Assembly: GCA_963070105.1 (NCBI GenBank)
Contig: OY718806.1
Location: forward strand, 7,027,865-7,091,864
DNA length: 64,000 bases
Reading direction: 5' to 3'
DNA from: Litomosoides sigmodontis
Lineage: Eukaryota > Nematoda > Chromadorea > Rhabditida > Onchocercidae
Shown here: positions 20,401-34,290 of the stretch, piece by piece
Layout of the letters: the number at the start of each line of letters is the position of its first letter
Numbering within the stretch: position 1 is the stretch's first letter
The notes under the pieces: model-generated
Databases searched by the model: none
Told to the model about the DNA's origin: nothing
What the model saw: the letters and a program-made list of their open reading frames with translations, nothing else
Translations under genes and position numbers: made by a program

Positions 20401-23400
20401 AATTACGACAAAAGTTCAATAAAATTAAAATCAAATCAATATGTAGGAAGTTCAAGTGGGAACATCAAACCACCTGCTTTTTCAATCCAAAAGATGCCTT
20501 TGTTGTTGGTATCTGAGCATAATTTTCATAAAATTAAGATCAAAACTTGAACAAAATCTTTTGGAAATAATTCAATTTAAAGCATAATGAATCATTTAAA
20601 ATGCGGTACTGTCTGGCTCTACAAGAGAAATCAATTCCATGCTTAACAGTGCCACATTTTGGTCAGATCTATGAAAATGAATCAAAACATATCAGTGCTT
20701 GAAATTATGTTTAAGATCAGATATTGATTCTGTCATGCTTACCTTGATGTGCAATGTATAATTGCGAGAAATGGGGCCATTTTTCGATTTGGCGACACAA
20801 TGATAATCTCCGGAGTCATTTGAACTAATATCATCCAATGTTGTTATGAATTTCTGAGAGTATATGGTGACATATCGTTCAGGGTGTGGTAACTGAATAT
20901 TATCTCGCATCCAACTAACATCACTGAAATAAGTACACTTCAAACATACCAATAAGTTTGATAGTTTTCATTGCAATACTTTTGGAAAATCATTGCAATT
21001 TAGTTCTGCTCTTATCATTGTAGGAACTTTTTTGAAAAAAGCATGAATTTTGGTGGAAAACAGGTTGAGCATTTACTCATCGAAATATACCTAAAGAAGA
21101 TATATGTTTTTTTTTTAAATAAACTTCAATACGATTCCAACGTACTACCATGAAAACATTTTAATGAGACAGTTGAAAAGTTGAATAAAATAATGTTGGA
21201 AAACTATTGGTTGCACTGATCTATCAGATCATTTTTCCACGGAATGAAACAAGCCAAAGTAGGATATTTTCATGACAGTACCCCTTTGCCCCCTTGCTTT
21301 TCATTTACAGAAATCAAAACACCAACAAATCATCGTTCAATGGAAGTATGCAAATTAGCTCGAGACGATCCTTTTCATAGATATTATTGCTTTCATTGAG
21401 TAAATCAACTGGTTTTTTTGCAATAAAAGATGCTTTAATTGTCTCCACTTCTGAGACGACCAAATCCCTTTCATCCATCTAAATCAGTCATTTTAAGAAA
21501 ATCAATCAAGAAGCCCGAAAATTGTACTTTCAGAAATAAAAGTTCACCAGACATAAGAAAAACTGACTCCGTCAATAAAACTTTTACGAAATTTTTGACT
21601 CATATCATATCGCTTTAAGCAAAGCAAATAGCTTTTTTCTTTCTTTCATATAATGAATAAAAATATCAAAATTCAACACTAAGATGTTTTTACAAAATGG
21701 CTTAATTCGTCAGAAAGAGTAGAGAAATCAAAGATGTGGAGAGGAAAATAGAAAAAGTAAAACTTCGAAACTGATTTAGTGTACAAAGGAATTTTCGGAT
21801 AACTGACACATTTCAATAGATTATCAATCCACAAGGATAGTGAAAATCAAAAAAAAAAGTTAATATTTAAATACAAACTATTCTATTCCCTTTCTTCTCC
21901 TCTGATCCTTTAATCTTATATTAGCTTTCATTAAGATCGTAAAACAGAAAATACTTTATTAGTTTCGTCGTCTTCACAACGTATTCGCATATGCCCTTTT
22001 GCATATGTCTTCCATTGGATAGCAGATTCAAAAGTGAAACCAGATAATTCTTCACCGTCATCAAGTTCCTCCCAATCTCCGCCTCTCCTAAATTGATAAA
22101 AAAAAAGTTATCCATACATTCGAAAAACTACGCTAACAAAACATCGTAAGCAAAAGTTAGTGTATGATTATTCTAGGGCTTACGCTATATACAGCAACCG
22201 TAACTTGCGAGGTTTTATGTCTTTTACTACGCATATGATAATTATTTTCGAATCGATTAGCACATCAGATGACAGAAATTGACCAGACTGATCTTGGATA
22301 GTAATGCGTGGTTGAATATCGATGGGATGAATGAATAATGTCCAATTTTTCCGATAAACATAGTCCTGCGACACTCTTATCACTAATTGGTAGCTGCAAT
22401 GTCCTTTCTAATCGAAACACTGTCAAAATAAGCAACGCTCATAGATACTATATTTTGTTAAAACATTTTATTCATTTATGCCTATAAAATAGCAATTTTT
22501 ACAATTTAATCCTAGAAGTTACAACATCGTTTTTGTGGCATCTGCTACGTCTCAGTATTGTTCATCTCCACTACATTGGAAATCTAGGCATGTTATTTGC
22601 TTCAACAGTAAAGTCAGAACAATTTCCAGTGAGCACAATTTTGGTATCTAAAAAATTATGATGCGATTCGAAACGGTCAAAACATGTGTAGTGAGTTTTG
22701 TTCTTGAATTTCAATATGAAATTATTGAGAAGACAAACGTCGCAGTGTCATCAACAGAAGCATTAATGATTGATAGTTCGTCTTCATGGAGATCAGCATT
22801 CGTTTTACTTCTAACGCCTTTTTCGATTTTCTCCATGAATTCTCCTTTGGATAATATAGTTTTCGAATACTAAAAGCTGTCATCATCACAGTGGAAAAAA
22901 TTTAGATTACGAAATTTCTTTAAGTTCTCCAAACAAATGATACCAAAAAAGCCGAAACAGCAACATCACCTAATTACTAACCAAATCAAGGAGAAACATT
23001 GCCCACTAAAATCAGGGTAACCACTGAGTAAAATAAATAGAATGATCTCTTATACAAGCTCTTATAAAAAAAATCTCAGCGTAGTTTCGTTTCATGTAAA
23101 GCAACATCACCATTAAAAATACGTGGCGAAATGTGCTAGAAAAAGGCTAAGCTTGCTCAATATTTCAAAAACCAAAATATAGAACACCAAAAAAAGTTTT
23201 AAAAAATTATCATAGAAACACAAGAAAAAATTTTGAATTTAACGGAAGATTGAAAATGATTAGACTGAAATGAAAGTGCCAAAAAATATTCTGCTAAATG
23301 TAAAAATAAAAACAAACCTTTCTCCATTCAGAACTATATTCATCGCTTGGAAACGCTCTTGCTATGTGGAACAACTTCACAGCATTACCTTCTTCGAAAT

Positions 23401-26217
23401 TAGTATTTTCCGAAAAATCCACCACTTTCAGCTGCCCTTTTGTGGGTGACACTTGTAATCGATGCATGCTACGTCGAACATCATCAACATCGTCTTTATT
23501 TATCACTATACATTCGTAGTCACCCGAATCACTCTCACGCAAATCGTCAATGAGCAACAGTTTCTTGATACCATCTCCAATTTTTACATAACGATTCGAA
23601 ATGACATGACCCTAAATTTTGCTTCTTTGAGGAATTAAATATACATCTTTAGTTAATTGCTATAGCATTAACTTAACTTCATAAATCAGAAATTGGAATC
23701 ACAGACAATGGAATTGTTTTCCTTTCATTGGAGCGAAAGAAAGCCTAGAAAATCTTTAGCAACAAACTACTGCCATTATTTCCTTTCTACTTTCACCAAT
23801 AAACCATTAGTAGTCCTGCTAATTGCTGCTAATTGAAATTAGTAATCAGAATTTTTACGTTCTTTAACGTATTCAAAATGCTGACGTCTACATCCAATGC
23901 AAAGTACATCAATCAAGCATATATAAAAATCTCAAATTCTTTAAACCCTTGTAATTTAAAGCTTTTAATTAACAAAACAGCAAAATATAACAGCATCGCT
24001 TCAGACAAAAAATATCGCATTTAACATTTACACAGCAGAAAATGGTAATTTCGTTTTAAGAAATGTCGAAATCTGCAGAATGATCAGCACTTTCAAAAAT
24101 TGTGTAAGCTCAACGTGTAAGCTGTAGTAGATATCAACAAACTGTAAAAGCAACACACCGTATCGTCTTCACATTGAGGGCATTTCCAGGTGAGCATGTA
24201 TCTAAACCCATTTCTTGTATGAAATGTACAGTTCATTTTCAGTTCTTGTCTAACATAAGGCCACTCAGTTGACACTGCAATCACTGGTGAGCCCTGCAAC
24301 CCTTCATCATTTTTTATCGGCACTATTACCATTTCTGAAATATGATTCAAATATTCACAACGAGCCGGTATCTCCGTACGATCAGTTAAGAGCTCTCGGT
24401 CGACAGTGAATCCAATTCTGAAAAAAAAATTATTGGCGAATATTGTACCATGCTTAACATATACAGGAAAAACAATCTTAGCAATTTGCTATAATTAAAA
24501 AAATGAGCAAGGATGAGGTGCATTTTAAAACGGATGAACCTCGGATCAAATTGAATTCCTCTGGTCTGCTTTATGTGATTAATGAACAACTCCACACCAC
24601 TCTCAATGAATTCATCTGTTCTGCACGGCAAGACTACATTAAGTCCTCGAGGTGATTTGGAAATAATTAGAGGACCAGAATTCAGGAACGATCCTTCTTT
24701 AACTGAGTCCTCTTCTGAATTGTGCATTATTTACAAACTATTATTAGTTTTAAATACAATTTATGTGCAATGGAGATGTCCCCAGTTGCCTACAGCAACA
24801 CAAATTCTGTTTGATATATGTCTATGTTTTATATTTGTCTGAAACAAAAGAATCAACACAAACTATTCTAAAAAAATCGCTTTTTATTTTATTTATCAAA
24901 TTTTTAACTGAAAACAAACTAACTTTTGTTGTTAGATACATATACATATATGGAAGAACTTGATCCGGAATGCTCCGCCGCACACACATATTCACCCGTA
25001 TCTGATTTTTTTAGCGGCTCTATCCGTAAACTTCGAAATCCAATATCAAAACTGCTCTCTCTGACTCTGCTTGCTCGCTACAAATAGTTCTGAATCATCA
25101 AATCAATTTCTCAGTGTAAAATATAGCATCTAAATGCTTATACAATTCAACACCAAATGCTTCATAATTTTTCATAGAACTAATGCAAAAATAAAATTTT
25201 ACTGCACATTATTCCATCTTAAGGATAATGTAGGATGCTAATATTATAAAATCTGCAGCTAATAAAAATTTCCAGTCCTCATCTTAGTAACAAATCTTTC
25301 TACTCAAAGTTATCATTATGTGTTTTGTAGAATTGGATAAGATGAAGCGTAATAATCCCACTCCACTAACGCTTATAGATTTACCATAGCAGCATATGTT
25401 ACTCCTTCATGAATTAACACATCCCTTCTTATTTTTCCACTTACTCATTATTCGTTTATTTCACTGTAGCTCACGAAGACCGTCTTCTGATTTTTCCACT
25501 AGTGAAATACGCCTAAGTTTTCTTCCTTACCTTTTAGAGCCCAGCTATTATGGTACTAGAGCCTCGAATCCCCGTAGCAATGGTGTCATTATATACATTT
25601 CAAAATCGTTTGTCAAGCTATTGACAAATAATGATTGAAATTTCGAATACTATTTACTCGGAAAACGAGTCGTAATCACAAGTTCAATAACTGAAAGGAC
25701 CTCAAAGATGCTGGCTGATATGTTGAAATGCTGTAAGCATTCAATGAATTTAACTTTACTGCAATAGAATCGGTTCAACATTTGTGGAAGGGAAAAAATT
25801 GTCGACTTTTTCATTGACGTAAAAAAGACGAACCTCTTCAAGGTCGAAGTCGGCATGGGGAGAGTTATCAGGCAATATCCATTTAACGGCTTCTATTGTT
25901 GAGCAGTTCAATTCGAGTACTTCGCCAGCTTTCTTCTCAACATATTGCTGACCTTTATATTCATGGAAATCGCTATTTCCGATGATAACGGGTGGATAAA
26001 AGGATGCATCAGTAGTGATGAAGCATAGAGTAATAAGCAGACGTACTGCTATAGAGGAATGGGATAGGTGCACGAACGGGCCATAGAAAGGACAGAAAGG
26101 AAATGTTGGTGGTGAATAGCAGGATGAAGAAGCATGACAGTGCCCATCTTCCTTTGCGCACGAGGTGGCTGATGACCTCGGGTACGCCTGCTGTCCCTCT
26201 GATCCAAAACGACCCAT
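17474..26217 (-). CDS. Receptor tyrosine kinase, VEGFR/PDGFR-like, about 7 Ig domains
   Basis: Many exons. The first (25761-26217) carries a hydrophobic signal-type stretch ([14 protein letters not shown]) and Ig1, which ends in the exon at 24958-25080 (SDTGEYVC). More Ig-like segments follow near 24400-24740, 24160-24420, 23310-23620, 22190-22400, 21960-22090, 21360-21480, 20740-20930 (NDSGDYHC) and 20085-20370 (ATYTCIARN). The TM helix is at about 19870-19960. Kinase: LGGGNFG loop and AVKAP lysine (about 19370-19585), hinge and kinase insert (19105-19275), helix D-E (18620-18745), [10 protein letters not shown] and DFGLAR (18360-18550), [12 protein letters not shown] (18136-18280), then 17834-17941 and 17474-17647. 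The Ig number, the Ig2-like LPCR...F(D)PR pattern and the insert favour VEGFR/PDGFR over the 3-Ig FGFR type. Where APE is expected the protein has ALE. The N-terminus ahead of the signal stretch is ~60 residues long, so the start is uncertain. Confidence 0.8.
18965..19057 (-). pseudogene. Frameshifted duplicate of a kinase exon inside an RTK intron
   Basis: This 93-base segment aligns with 19363-19469 of the functional kinase exon, with about 14 substitutions and one 14-base deletion. The deletion breaks the reading frame after the DGRN-x-HHxK block. Downstream of it the original frame still encodes [21 protein letters not shown], against [21 protein letters not shown] in the real exon. Several changes are synonymous. 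The segment lies between the hinge exon and the next kinase exon. It may be a relic of an alternative exon or of a tandem paralogue. Confidence 0.8.
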
Positions 26218-26718
26218 CACTTTCACTGCCGTTCCCTTCTACTGGCAGCTAATGTTTGCTTGTAAATCGTCGAAGAAAGTAGACGGCGTGGAATGTAATG
26301 AATGAAAGGAAACAGCAATGAATCATCACGCTCGTCTTTTCCAACACGGTGAGTCAGACTGTTGACACTTGTAGCGTCGCAGATTCATTTAGGTTACAAG
26401 GACACGGCTCACTACTGCAACTGAGGTAATTACTCGCAGCGTAGGCTATCAGTGCCGTTGTCTTTCCCGCGTTGACAACTCCGTGGTGACAACATCAACA
26501 CATTAAACTGGGTACCAATTATCAGTGGGATACCAACGGATACCACCTTGTCTAACCGTCGCTGTGTCGCACCATTGACACCACTCCGCTCGTCGCTCTC
26601 ACACCAAATGACTATGCTTGCTCTAAACTGTCGCAAAATTACCACTGCTTTTAGCACTACAGGCATACAAACCTTGGACATACAAATGTATATATATATA
26701 CATATGTATATGTATGAA

Positions 26719-26726
26719 CACACACA

Positions 26727-26764
<38 letters not shown>
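26719..26764. repeat. CA/TG dinucleotide microsatellite
   Basis: A run of CA repeats with one AAAC interruption, preceded by TA-rich sequence (26690-26715). It produces artefactual His/Thr- and Cys/Val-rich ORFs on the two strands. Confidence 0.95.
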
Positions 26765-26769
<5 letters not shown>

Positions 26770-29700
26770 ACGCACACTTACATCCGTAACGTACAAGGGA
26801 GTACAGTCAGAAATGACACCTCATTTCCGGTTCCTTTTATTTCAATTCCTCACCTGTATTGTATCACTTTGATGTGTTGTTTGTATTAGAGATGTTCGGT
26901 GTACTGCACCTGGCAGTGGTTGCGCATGTAAGAGATTATTACAAATACTCCGCACATTAAAACATCGTTCACTTTTAGCAGATTGCTTACGTGAAGGAAA
27001 CTTCATCATCGGAAAAGCGGTTGCTCACAAGTGGACGATTTCCCTTCAATCTCCCACAACAAGCTGTCATCTTTTTCTGAAATATTCAAATAGCTATTAA
27101 CCAGCTAATGGCAATATCACTCTGCGATTCCTTTACTCTCAGCTATATTACACGATCAACGACTAAACATGTTGCTGCTAGTCAGAACAGTTCCAATCAA
27201 TACATTCCACGCAGGTGACCCAAGTAGACAGAGCTCGCTCACGTTTGGAATAGGATGAAATGCTAAAAATTGGTTTGATCCAGTCACTTACGGACAGACT
27301 TAATACGTAATGCTAAGCAATGTTGTTGCATCTGCGACTTATGCAGAAATTTCATTCATTTCTGACTTACCAATGATAAATGTTAGCTTAAGGCTTGGGA
27401 AATGCCTAAAGATAAGAAAGGAAAAAGCGGAGTCATTAAACGTAGTGCGTTGCGCTGCATCGATAAGAAGTTCATCCGCTCATCAGTCCTGTTCATCGGT
27501 TGGACCGTATGCATGTGTTCATGCGCAGCGTACATTATTGTGCATGTGCATGTGAGGAACAAGGTCATCTGTTTCATTTTCTTCAGCCAATTATGCATGG
27601 ATCTCTACGAATTCCACTCTTTTGGTGTTTCTTGCTTGAGTATAACTACGACAGCAACCTGCATTTTTACCACTTTAAGAGGTTGAGGTTTCAATACTTT
27701 CAGTGCATTATTCATTTCTGTATGAAATCATTGTGTTACTTCTCCCTCTACCACAGCTTTCATTCTGAATCTTCGTAAGCTGCAGTATTTTAATGTATTA
27801 AAACTTTTTAATGTATTAAACGTAAAATAGAACTTGAACTAATAGCAACATTTCTTGGAAGGAAAAGAAAATCAGTTCTTTCTTAAATGGAATGTCATAT
27901 TCAAACCTTTACATTATTATCTAATTAAGATATGTAAAAAAAGGATTCGAAAAATGCAAGGACAAAAGGCACTAAAATAGTTCATTTCTGTAAACCCATC
28001 CCATATCTTTTAAAACTTTTCATAATCTAATTTATTATCCCACAGACAATTGATTTGAGCTTGAATAATGCAGAATTGCTCTGCAAGACTGCATCGAATT
28101 AAATATTTCCCCGCCACTGACAATAATTCCAAAAAGTCACATTTTCTGAAAAGTAGACCATGTAACACACGTCAGGTAAATAATTGCTCATTAGAGATAA
28201 ATTGATGCGTAATGACTATTCACTGAAATTAGCAAAAACATAGTGAAATCTTTTGTTATCAGTAAGCCGTATGCCATCCTTCGAACCACTGTAATCACAC
28301 CGGACTCCGGCTTCAACCAAGTGAAATCGCTGAATTCTACATGCTTAATGCGAAATTTCGTAAAACAGCCCAGTATTGTACTTTGTGTCTTAAAAACACT
28401 ATCATGCACAAACCTACTACTCATGCTTCTTTTAAACTTTAATAAATTCAATGATCCGACTTGCTGATGGGTAAAAATTACAAGAGCTAAGGGTAGTGAG
28501 TTTGGAAATTATATTTCTTTTAATGTTTTCTTAATTCGTTGTCATGTGAAGAAGACATAATACCGTGCAACAGATTCATTCCTGTATATATGTGGTGCAG
28601 CCATTTTAATATGCTATCTAGATCACTGATAAAATGTAATTTATCATTTTTTGAACGAAACAATCAGTGAAGAAAAACAAAAAATTCGATCTCTTTAATA
28701 AGTGAGGGATACCGCAAAATGCTTGTATTTAGAAATTTGATATTTTGAGGGATTGTTGAATCAGTTTCGTTCAATGGTTTGTTGAATTCAGTATCAGTTG
28801 ATGTGAACCACTGCATATCACATAACAGAAGTATTGCATATTCTCTGCAGTTACCATAGATCAGTGTTCCTACTACGATCAATCTGCTCAACGGCACGAC
28901 ACATAGAGCTCGTGTAATAAAGGACCAATCCAACCAATACCCAATGCTATCAGCAACTATCGCCTTTATTACTGTCGATTTTTCAGCCCAAATCTTAACT
29001 GTTATGTAGAAGGAATGAACCAATGAAAGAGTTGGCAGAATGCCTGCTTTTTGGAATTAGTCAAACATGTTCACCATCATTCACTCACTAATTGTGAAGT
29101 AAAAAGAGAATAAGATTGCTCAAAATTTATAGAGCATCGTCCGTGATAGTTCTGATTTTAAATCGTTATAAAAAAGCACGGCGTCAATTTCTCTTTATAT
29201 CAGTTGAAGCAATCAAAATATCCATCGTTACTGCTCTGTAAATCTCTTCTTCGAAAAACAAAATGGGCAAAAAACCGTAAACTTTAAACTTGTAAGGAGT
29301 GTAGAGATGGATCTGTGAACTTTGGGAATATAAACAGTCATTGTACTGGTAGATCTACTATTCAACCAAATACAGCATTTTTACAGTTTGTTGCAACATG
29401 CATTTCCGCATCCTGAGCTGTCCGTAAATTAACGACCTGTTGCCCACAAACAGTTTCTCATTCGATACAGTCCGATGAATAATTGCTTCTCACAAATCTA
29501 AATAAGAGAGAAATGACATCAGCGGCACCACTTGAGATTATCATTTTTGAACTCAAAATTATCCAACTACTTGTCATTGTTTTTATCATAAATTTCAAAT
29601 ATAAGGGTTACGAGGATCATTAGAACCATTTAAAGTGAACTTGGACGACAATACCTGCGAAAGAAGATCCTAGTTCAATTCCCCGTACCGATTCAAACAT

Positions 29701-30917
29701 TCTTTCAAGTAAAGGTTTTATATTAAAGGTACCGTTTAATCGTCAACTTGTCTGATTTAGACATTCACATCAGAACATCATCGCATAATTTCGCTGGTTT
29801 ACCAGTACATCCATATCTAGTGAAGTGTGTAGATACTGCGACAAGTTGACCACTGTATCAACAAAAAAATCATGAACGTTCTTTTGAAAATTTTACAAAC
29901 AAGGAGTAAAATAATCATGAAATTAGAAAAAATCAACTGACAAGCTTCAGAACCCCAATCACATCAATCGAATTTCACTTTCCCCTCACCACCCTCTTTT
30001 TCTTCAGTTCCATTTCATGGCGCAACATCAGTACCTGAAGAGTATTTCAACCTCCATTGAATAAAATTTTCAGGTACTTTCTGGACGGGTAAATGACAAG
30101 CAGTGAGTTTTTATAGACTGAAAAACATCCATTAGAATAACTTACAAACAGCTGTTGGTGGTGATGATCAACAGAGAGGTGAAATGACTCTGCCTCCACA
30201 AATAACACTTTTGGTGATTTAACTTCATTCATTGCATTGTGGTCAAACTTTTCGTCTTAAATCAAACCAATAATAAATGCTCACTTCAGGGATATTTCTC
30301 ATGCAACTGGGGAGGATAAAAAACATAACCTTATCAACCAGATAAACTGCAATAAACAGTTATCGGATCGTTTATATTTGTTTTATCGTTTCAGACGAAC
30401 CTTAATTGACAACATATTGCGAATTTACTAGGCAGCAAGCAGATAATTTGCAATTTCCACCGCCTGGAATTCGCAAGGTCTTTCAAAATATCTAATGCAT
30501 CATAAGCATTAGGTAAATAACTTGCACAATTTAGACGACCAGTGACCTATAATTCGGTCCGCTTACTATTCATCTGTCAATAAAGATCACGAAGGACAGC
30601 AAAGCACCTCAACTCGCTTTCTCAATTCCCCGATAAATCCCACTCCACCTAAACAAAGCGACCAGATATCCCCCATCCACAGTCTTTATCAGCGGTTGCC
30701 GTTCCGCATTCTACCACTGTTTTCAATTTCACGGATGGCGCCGTAGAAAGAAGTTCCAAAAAGGAGGGCGATTTCGCTGTTATTGTTGCACTTTTAACTG
30801 AGTTTCCAGCTTTCTGTAAATTCTCTTGCTTATCTCTTTCGTTTTTGTACCACTCTGTTTGAAATCTTCTTTGTGATGTACGTTTTGTGGCAACTTCACA
30901 TTGATAGAATACACATG

Positions 30918-30966
30918 TTTATATATATAAATTATGTACATATATAATTTACATATATATATATAT
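30918..30966. repeat. TA-rich simple repeat
   Basis: Alternating TATATA blocks with short ACATATATAA interruptions form an imperfect palindrome-like AT repeat in intergenic DNA. Confidence 0.8.
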
Positions 30967-31281
30967 CAGACTAATTAACAAACATCATTATTTGCTTTTC
31001 CATCTGAAGTTTTACGCGATACTCCAGCTGTGGTGGAAGTTCCTAATCGCAGTTGAACGCAGTTCAATATTTCCCTTGTAGTAGAGTTTTTTTTCGCTTT
31101 TATGGTTTTTTACAGGTTATACATGCATTTTAAAATATACCTTAATTTGGCAGCTTGTTTATTTCTTTTTTTCCTTTTCCGACCGCTTATCAAATATTCC
31201 GCGGATATAATGCTTTTTTACTCATTTGCTATATATTATGTTCGTTGAAGTGCTTTGCTTAACATTTTATATTTGTAGAGG

Positions 31282-32895
31282 ATGTGGCTGCCGCGGCTGA
31301 TGCGTGCGGCAAACGAAGAGCAGGAGCATCGTGCTACTGTTGGGTGTAAGTTCATATTTATCGATATGATGCATTCGTTTGTGCATTTCCTATACATTTG
31401 TTTCTAAGTGCGTTGCATACTTAATGGTAGAATAAAAATTTCTAAGGTACGAGGAGAAATTGTTTATTCATTAGGATGTTTGTATTTGCTGAATGATTCC
31501 TTTTCAGTTGATATATTTCGATTGGTTGACTTAAGTAGATTATGTTGAATTTTTTCAGTATCAGGTCATGCTGCACAAAATTTGTTCGGCACATTAGTGA
31601 CTTGTGACTGTGGACATTTGGCATCATGCAGACGAACAGCACCATTAGTTTGCTCTCGAAACGATACTCAAGCATTAAAGCATCGATTCACTCTTGTTAA
31701 GTGGTGTTGCATCGCATTTCTTCTGCTCATTTTTATCCTCATCGGTATTTATACACCCTTAACGTATTAGGATATAGTGGGGCATGTGTTTGTCAGAATT
31801 CACTCTCATCAAGTTAATAAGTGGCTACTCAAAGTCAGTTGTGTCCATGGTTACTGTAGAAAAGTGATTGTCGAAAAGTTTTTTAGTGCTTTTACTAATA
31901 TTTTCTCAACAAGCGTAGGTCAATAAAAAACTTTTGAATTTGATTTCGAATAGTGCTGGTAGAAAATTAAACGGATCATATTTCTGTCAGATAAATTTCA
32001 TTCATAAGGAGCCATTTTAATTAGGGTTTATTAGATAGGGAATATAATGGATATTTGCTTCGAAGTTTTGCAATTGCAGCTTTTTCTGGACTGTTAAGTT
32101 CTGCTCCCGCCGAAGTAACATCAAGCAGTTCGTACCTTTTCCTCACAATCATTGTCACCAGTTTACTCTTATTTGGTGGTTTGTGTTGCTTGCGTGCGCG
32201 TACAATCTGCAGACATCATAATGTACGCCATAGTTCGTTCCACTGTCGTCGTGGCCATTTTCGATCACATTCCTTCCGACTTCCTGTTTCGCTTTTTGCA
32301 CATACGGCTTATTCACGTCCACATATTCATTCTTCTCCAAGCTCCTTTCATTTCTCCGAATCACCCTTGTAAGTTAATATGAAGTCTCTGAATTAGTTGT
32401 TTGAAAGTTGTACTACTAGTCAGTCATGCCAGAAATAGTGTCAAATTTTAATAACTCCTAAAATGAAGGGTACATTTCAATTGGAGTCAGATTGATGAGT
32501 GCATACATACGTAACACATTCTACTTTCGCCAAAATTACGGTAGATTTTCAGTTATAATGCTTTTTTGGAAGCCTGTACAGCTCCACTGCCAACATATAA
32601 TGAAGCTATCAAGGAACCTGTATTTGCGCCACCAGATTATTCTGCAGTCATTGCACATTCGTCAGCAACACCTGTTAGTTCAACGAACGGGACCAATGCT
32701 CACTATATTTCAACTTCTGTGCGCTCATCAACTGGAAACGAAGGAACAGGAGAAAACGCCAGTGGCAGTAGCAACAGGTCTAACCAAGAGTCACAGTCAC
32801 ATGTAGTTAAAACTGTCACTTCTGTTGAAGTTCATCATGCGGATGAGGTGGAAAATGAGATTGTGCAAGCAGAAGACAAGTCTTCTGATGAGTAA
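31282..32895 (+). CDS. Two-TM protein with PPxY/LPxY motifs
   Basis: Four exons fit together with consistent phases. Exon 1 is 31282-31344 (ATG 31282, donor T|GTAAGT). Exon 2 is about 31560-31744 and has a Cys-rich part (CDCGHLASC) and a TM helix (CCIAFLLLIFILIG). Exon 3 is about 32081-32368, with a second TM (YLFLTIIVTSLLLFGGLCC) followed by a His/Arg-rich stretch. Exon 4 is about 32550-32895, with LPTY and PPDY motifs, a Ser/Thr-rich tail and an acidic end. An intron-type acceptor (TTTGTAG) ends 3 bases before the ATG, so the mRNA may be trans-spliced. PPxY motifs are classic ligands of WW domains such as those in NEDD4-type E3 ligases, so a membrane adaptor role is possible. I do not recognise the family. 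ORFs that read past the exon 2 donor stop quickly. Confidence 0.65.
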
Positions 32896-34290
32896 TCCCG
32901 TAGCATTTTATCTTTATATAGTTACACATTTTTTAATTATTTTCCGGTGCGTTGCAGTTTTATTTTTCATTTTCGATACTTTTTTTCTTCATCATAGTGC
33001 ATTATTTTAGCCAGTCAAAATTTTGCTTGTGAGAATTTGATCCGGTTTCGCCTTTGTTATGCAAGCATAATTGTCGAAAAACTTATCGCCTTTCCAGGAA
33101 TTTTTTTGTGAAATATGTTACAGTCACGTTATAAATATGAGCGAACGAGATTGCAAAGCAGATTCAAAAATTGAAATTAATGTTTTCGGTGATGTTATTT
33201 TAGTTTGAACAGATTGCCGATTTACTGCTGTGGGGTATCATATTTAGAACTGTTCGTTTGGTGTTTTCACTTATCACTTTTTTGCAGTAATTTATTTTAT
33301 TTATGTGGTAACTGGAATTGGAAAAATTTGCGTGTTTGCAACTTTTTCAACAAGCAACTTAATTTTATTAAATGGAGTTATTTCCAATGAAATCTAATTC
33401 ATTCTGCTTTCTTTTTATAAGCTTTTGTCAGGTCCTATACAGTTTTATAGGCATTTAAAAATTTCTTCTGTTATTATCACAGCACAAATTTTTAAATCGC
33501 ATCATTGCGATAATTTTGTTTTGCGTTCTTGGTATTTCGGTTTGTTTGCTGTAATTTACCTGTTTCATTGCATTTTGTTTTTAGCAAAGACTTCTAGTGC
33601 ATTGCATTATTCTTTTAAGCTCATTTCAGCTATCAGTATGATTCTGCCAAATTTTGCGAGTTTTATGAAAGCGGAAGAATTCAGATTGCTTGTATTTTGA
33701 TAAAACGTTGCAAAAAGAATAACCCGTAATAACCTAAACATTTACTAGTATAGTAAATTCCAGCGGATAGCCCTTGACAGCAAAAATGGTGATGCACTGT
33801 GCTAAATCATGTACGGATAAAACATGGTTCTACACGTTAAGAAAATTTGTTGTTCGTTGTTCTTCCCATCCTAAATTTTATGCTGACCTGTTTTATGAAG
33901 CGAGCTTCTTTACATCATTAAAATTTTGTTAAATGTTTTGTTTTAAATGTACCATAGCCTTGATTTACTTGTGCATAAACTGTTTGTTTGTTATCACTTG
34001 ACTGGTGTCTCATATTACGTTGCGAGTGATCCTAAAAACGAATAAAAAGTGGCTATTCTTGGGTCGGTTGATTTGTCTAACTGCATAATTTTTATTCACT
34101 CATATGTATGTTTTACAGTAATTACACATACAGAAAATGACTTGGTGTTCACATGTTCCATTTGTCTCAACTCAAGTAATTGAGCATTTGCATTGATGGA
34201 GAGGGGATGTTCTCGTAGAAGTTCTTGTTTAAGATATTTTTGCTTTTGAGACAATCCAATTAGCTTCCATGTCTTCAATTTGTTTTTTTA
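32896..34290. other. 3' flank of the two-TM gene; no gene recognised
   Basis: AT-rich sequence with several AATAAA-like hexamers, for example near 34041. Short hydrophobic plus-strand ORFs (33205-33390, 33425-33700) look like chance frames in T-rich DNA. This probably includes the 3' UTR of the upstream gene. Confidence 0.4.

Larger units (their letters stand above)
26218..31281. other. Long stretch without a recognised gene
   Basis: About 5 kb between the receptor kinase start and the next plus-strand gene. It should contain the receptor promoter. It holds a CA microsatellite (26719-26764) and TA-rich repeats (30918-30966). Two weak coding candidates: a 94-codon plus-strand ORF from ATG 27402 with a Lys-rich start and one hydrophobic stretch, and a minus-strand ATG at 30230 with 29 codons ending at a GTAAGT donor. 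Neither resembles a known family. An ORF at 28664-29023 (-) also has no support. Confidence 0.4.

Noticed and set aside
17474..26217. FGFR (EGL-15-like) identity for the receptor kinase
   Set aside because: The kinase alone could suggest FGFR, but the Ig count is too high and the Ig2-like sequence and kinase insert fit VEGFR/PDGFR better. Not fully excluded.
26430..26889. His/Thr-rich and Cys/Val-rich ORFs on both strands
   Set aside because: They are translations of the CA/TG microsatellite.
28664..29023. 119-codon minus-strand ORF
   Set aside because: I looked for retroelement motifs and saw no reverse transcriptase, integrase or protease signature.
29671..29700. tRNA-like B-box (AGTTCAATTCC)
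   Set aside because: Flanking bases do not form the T-arm or acceptor stem.
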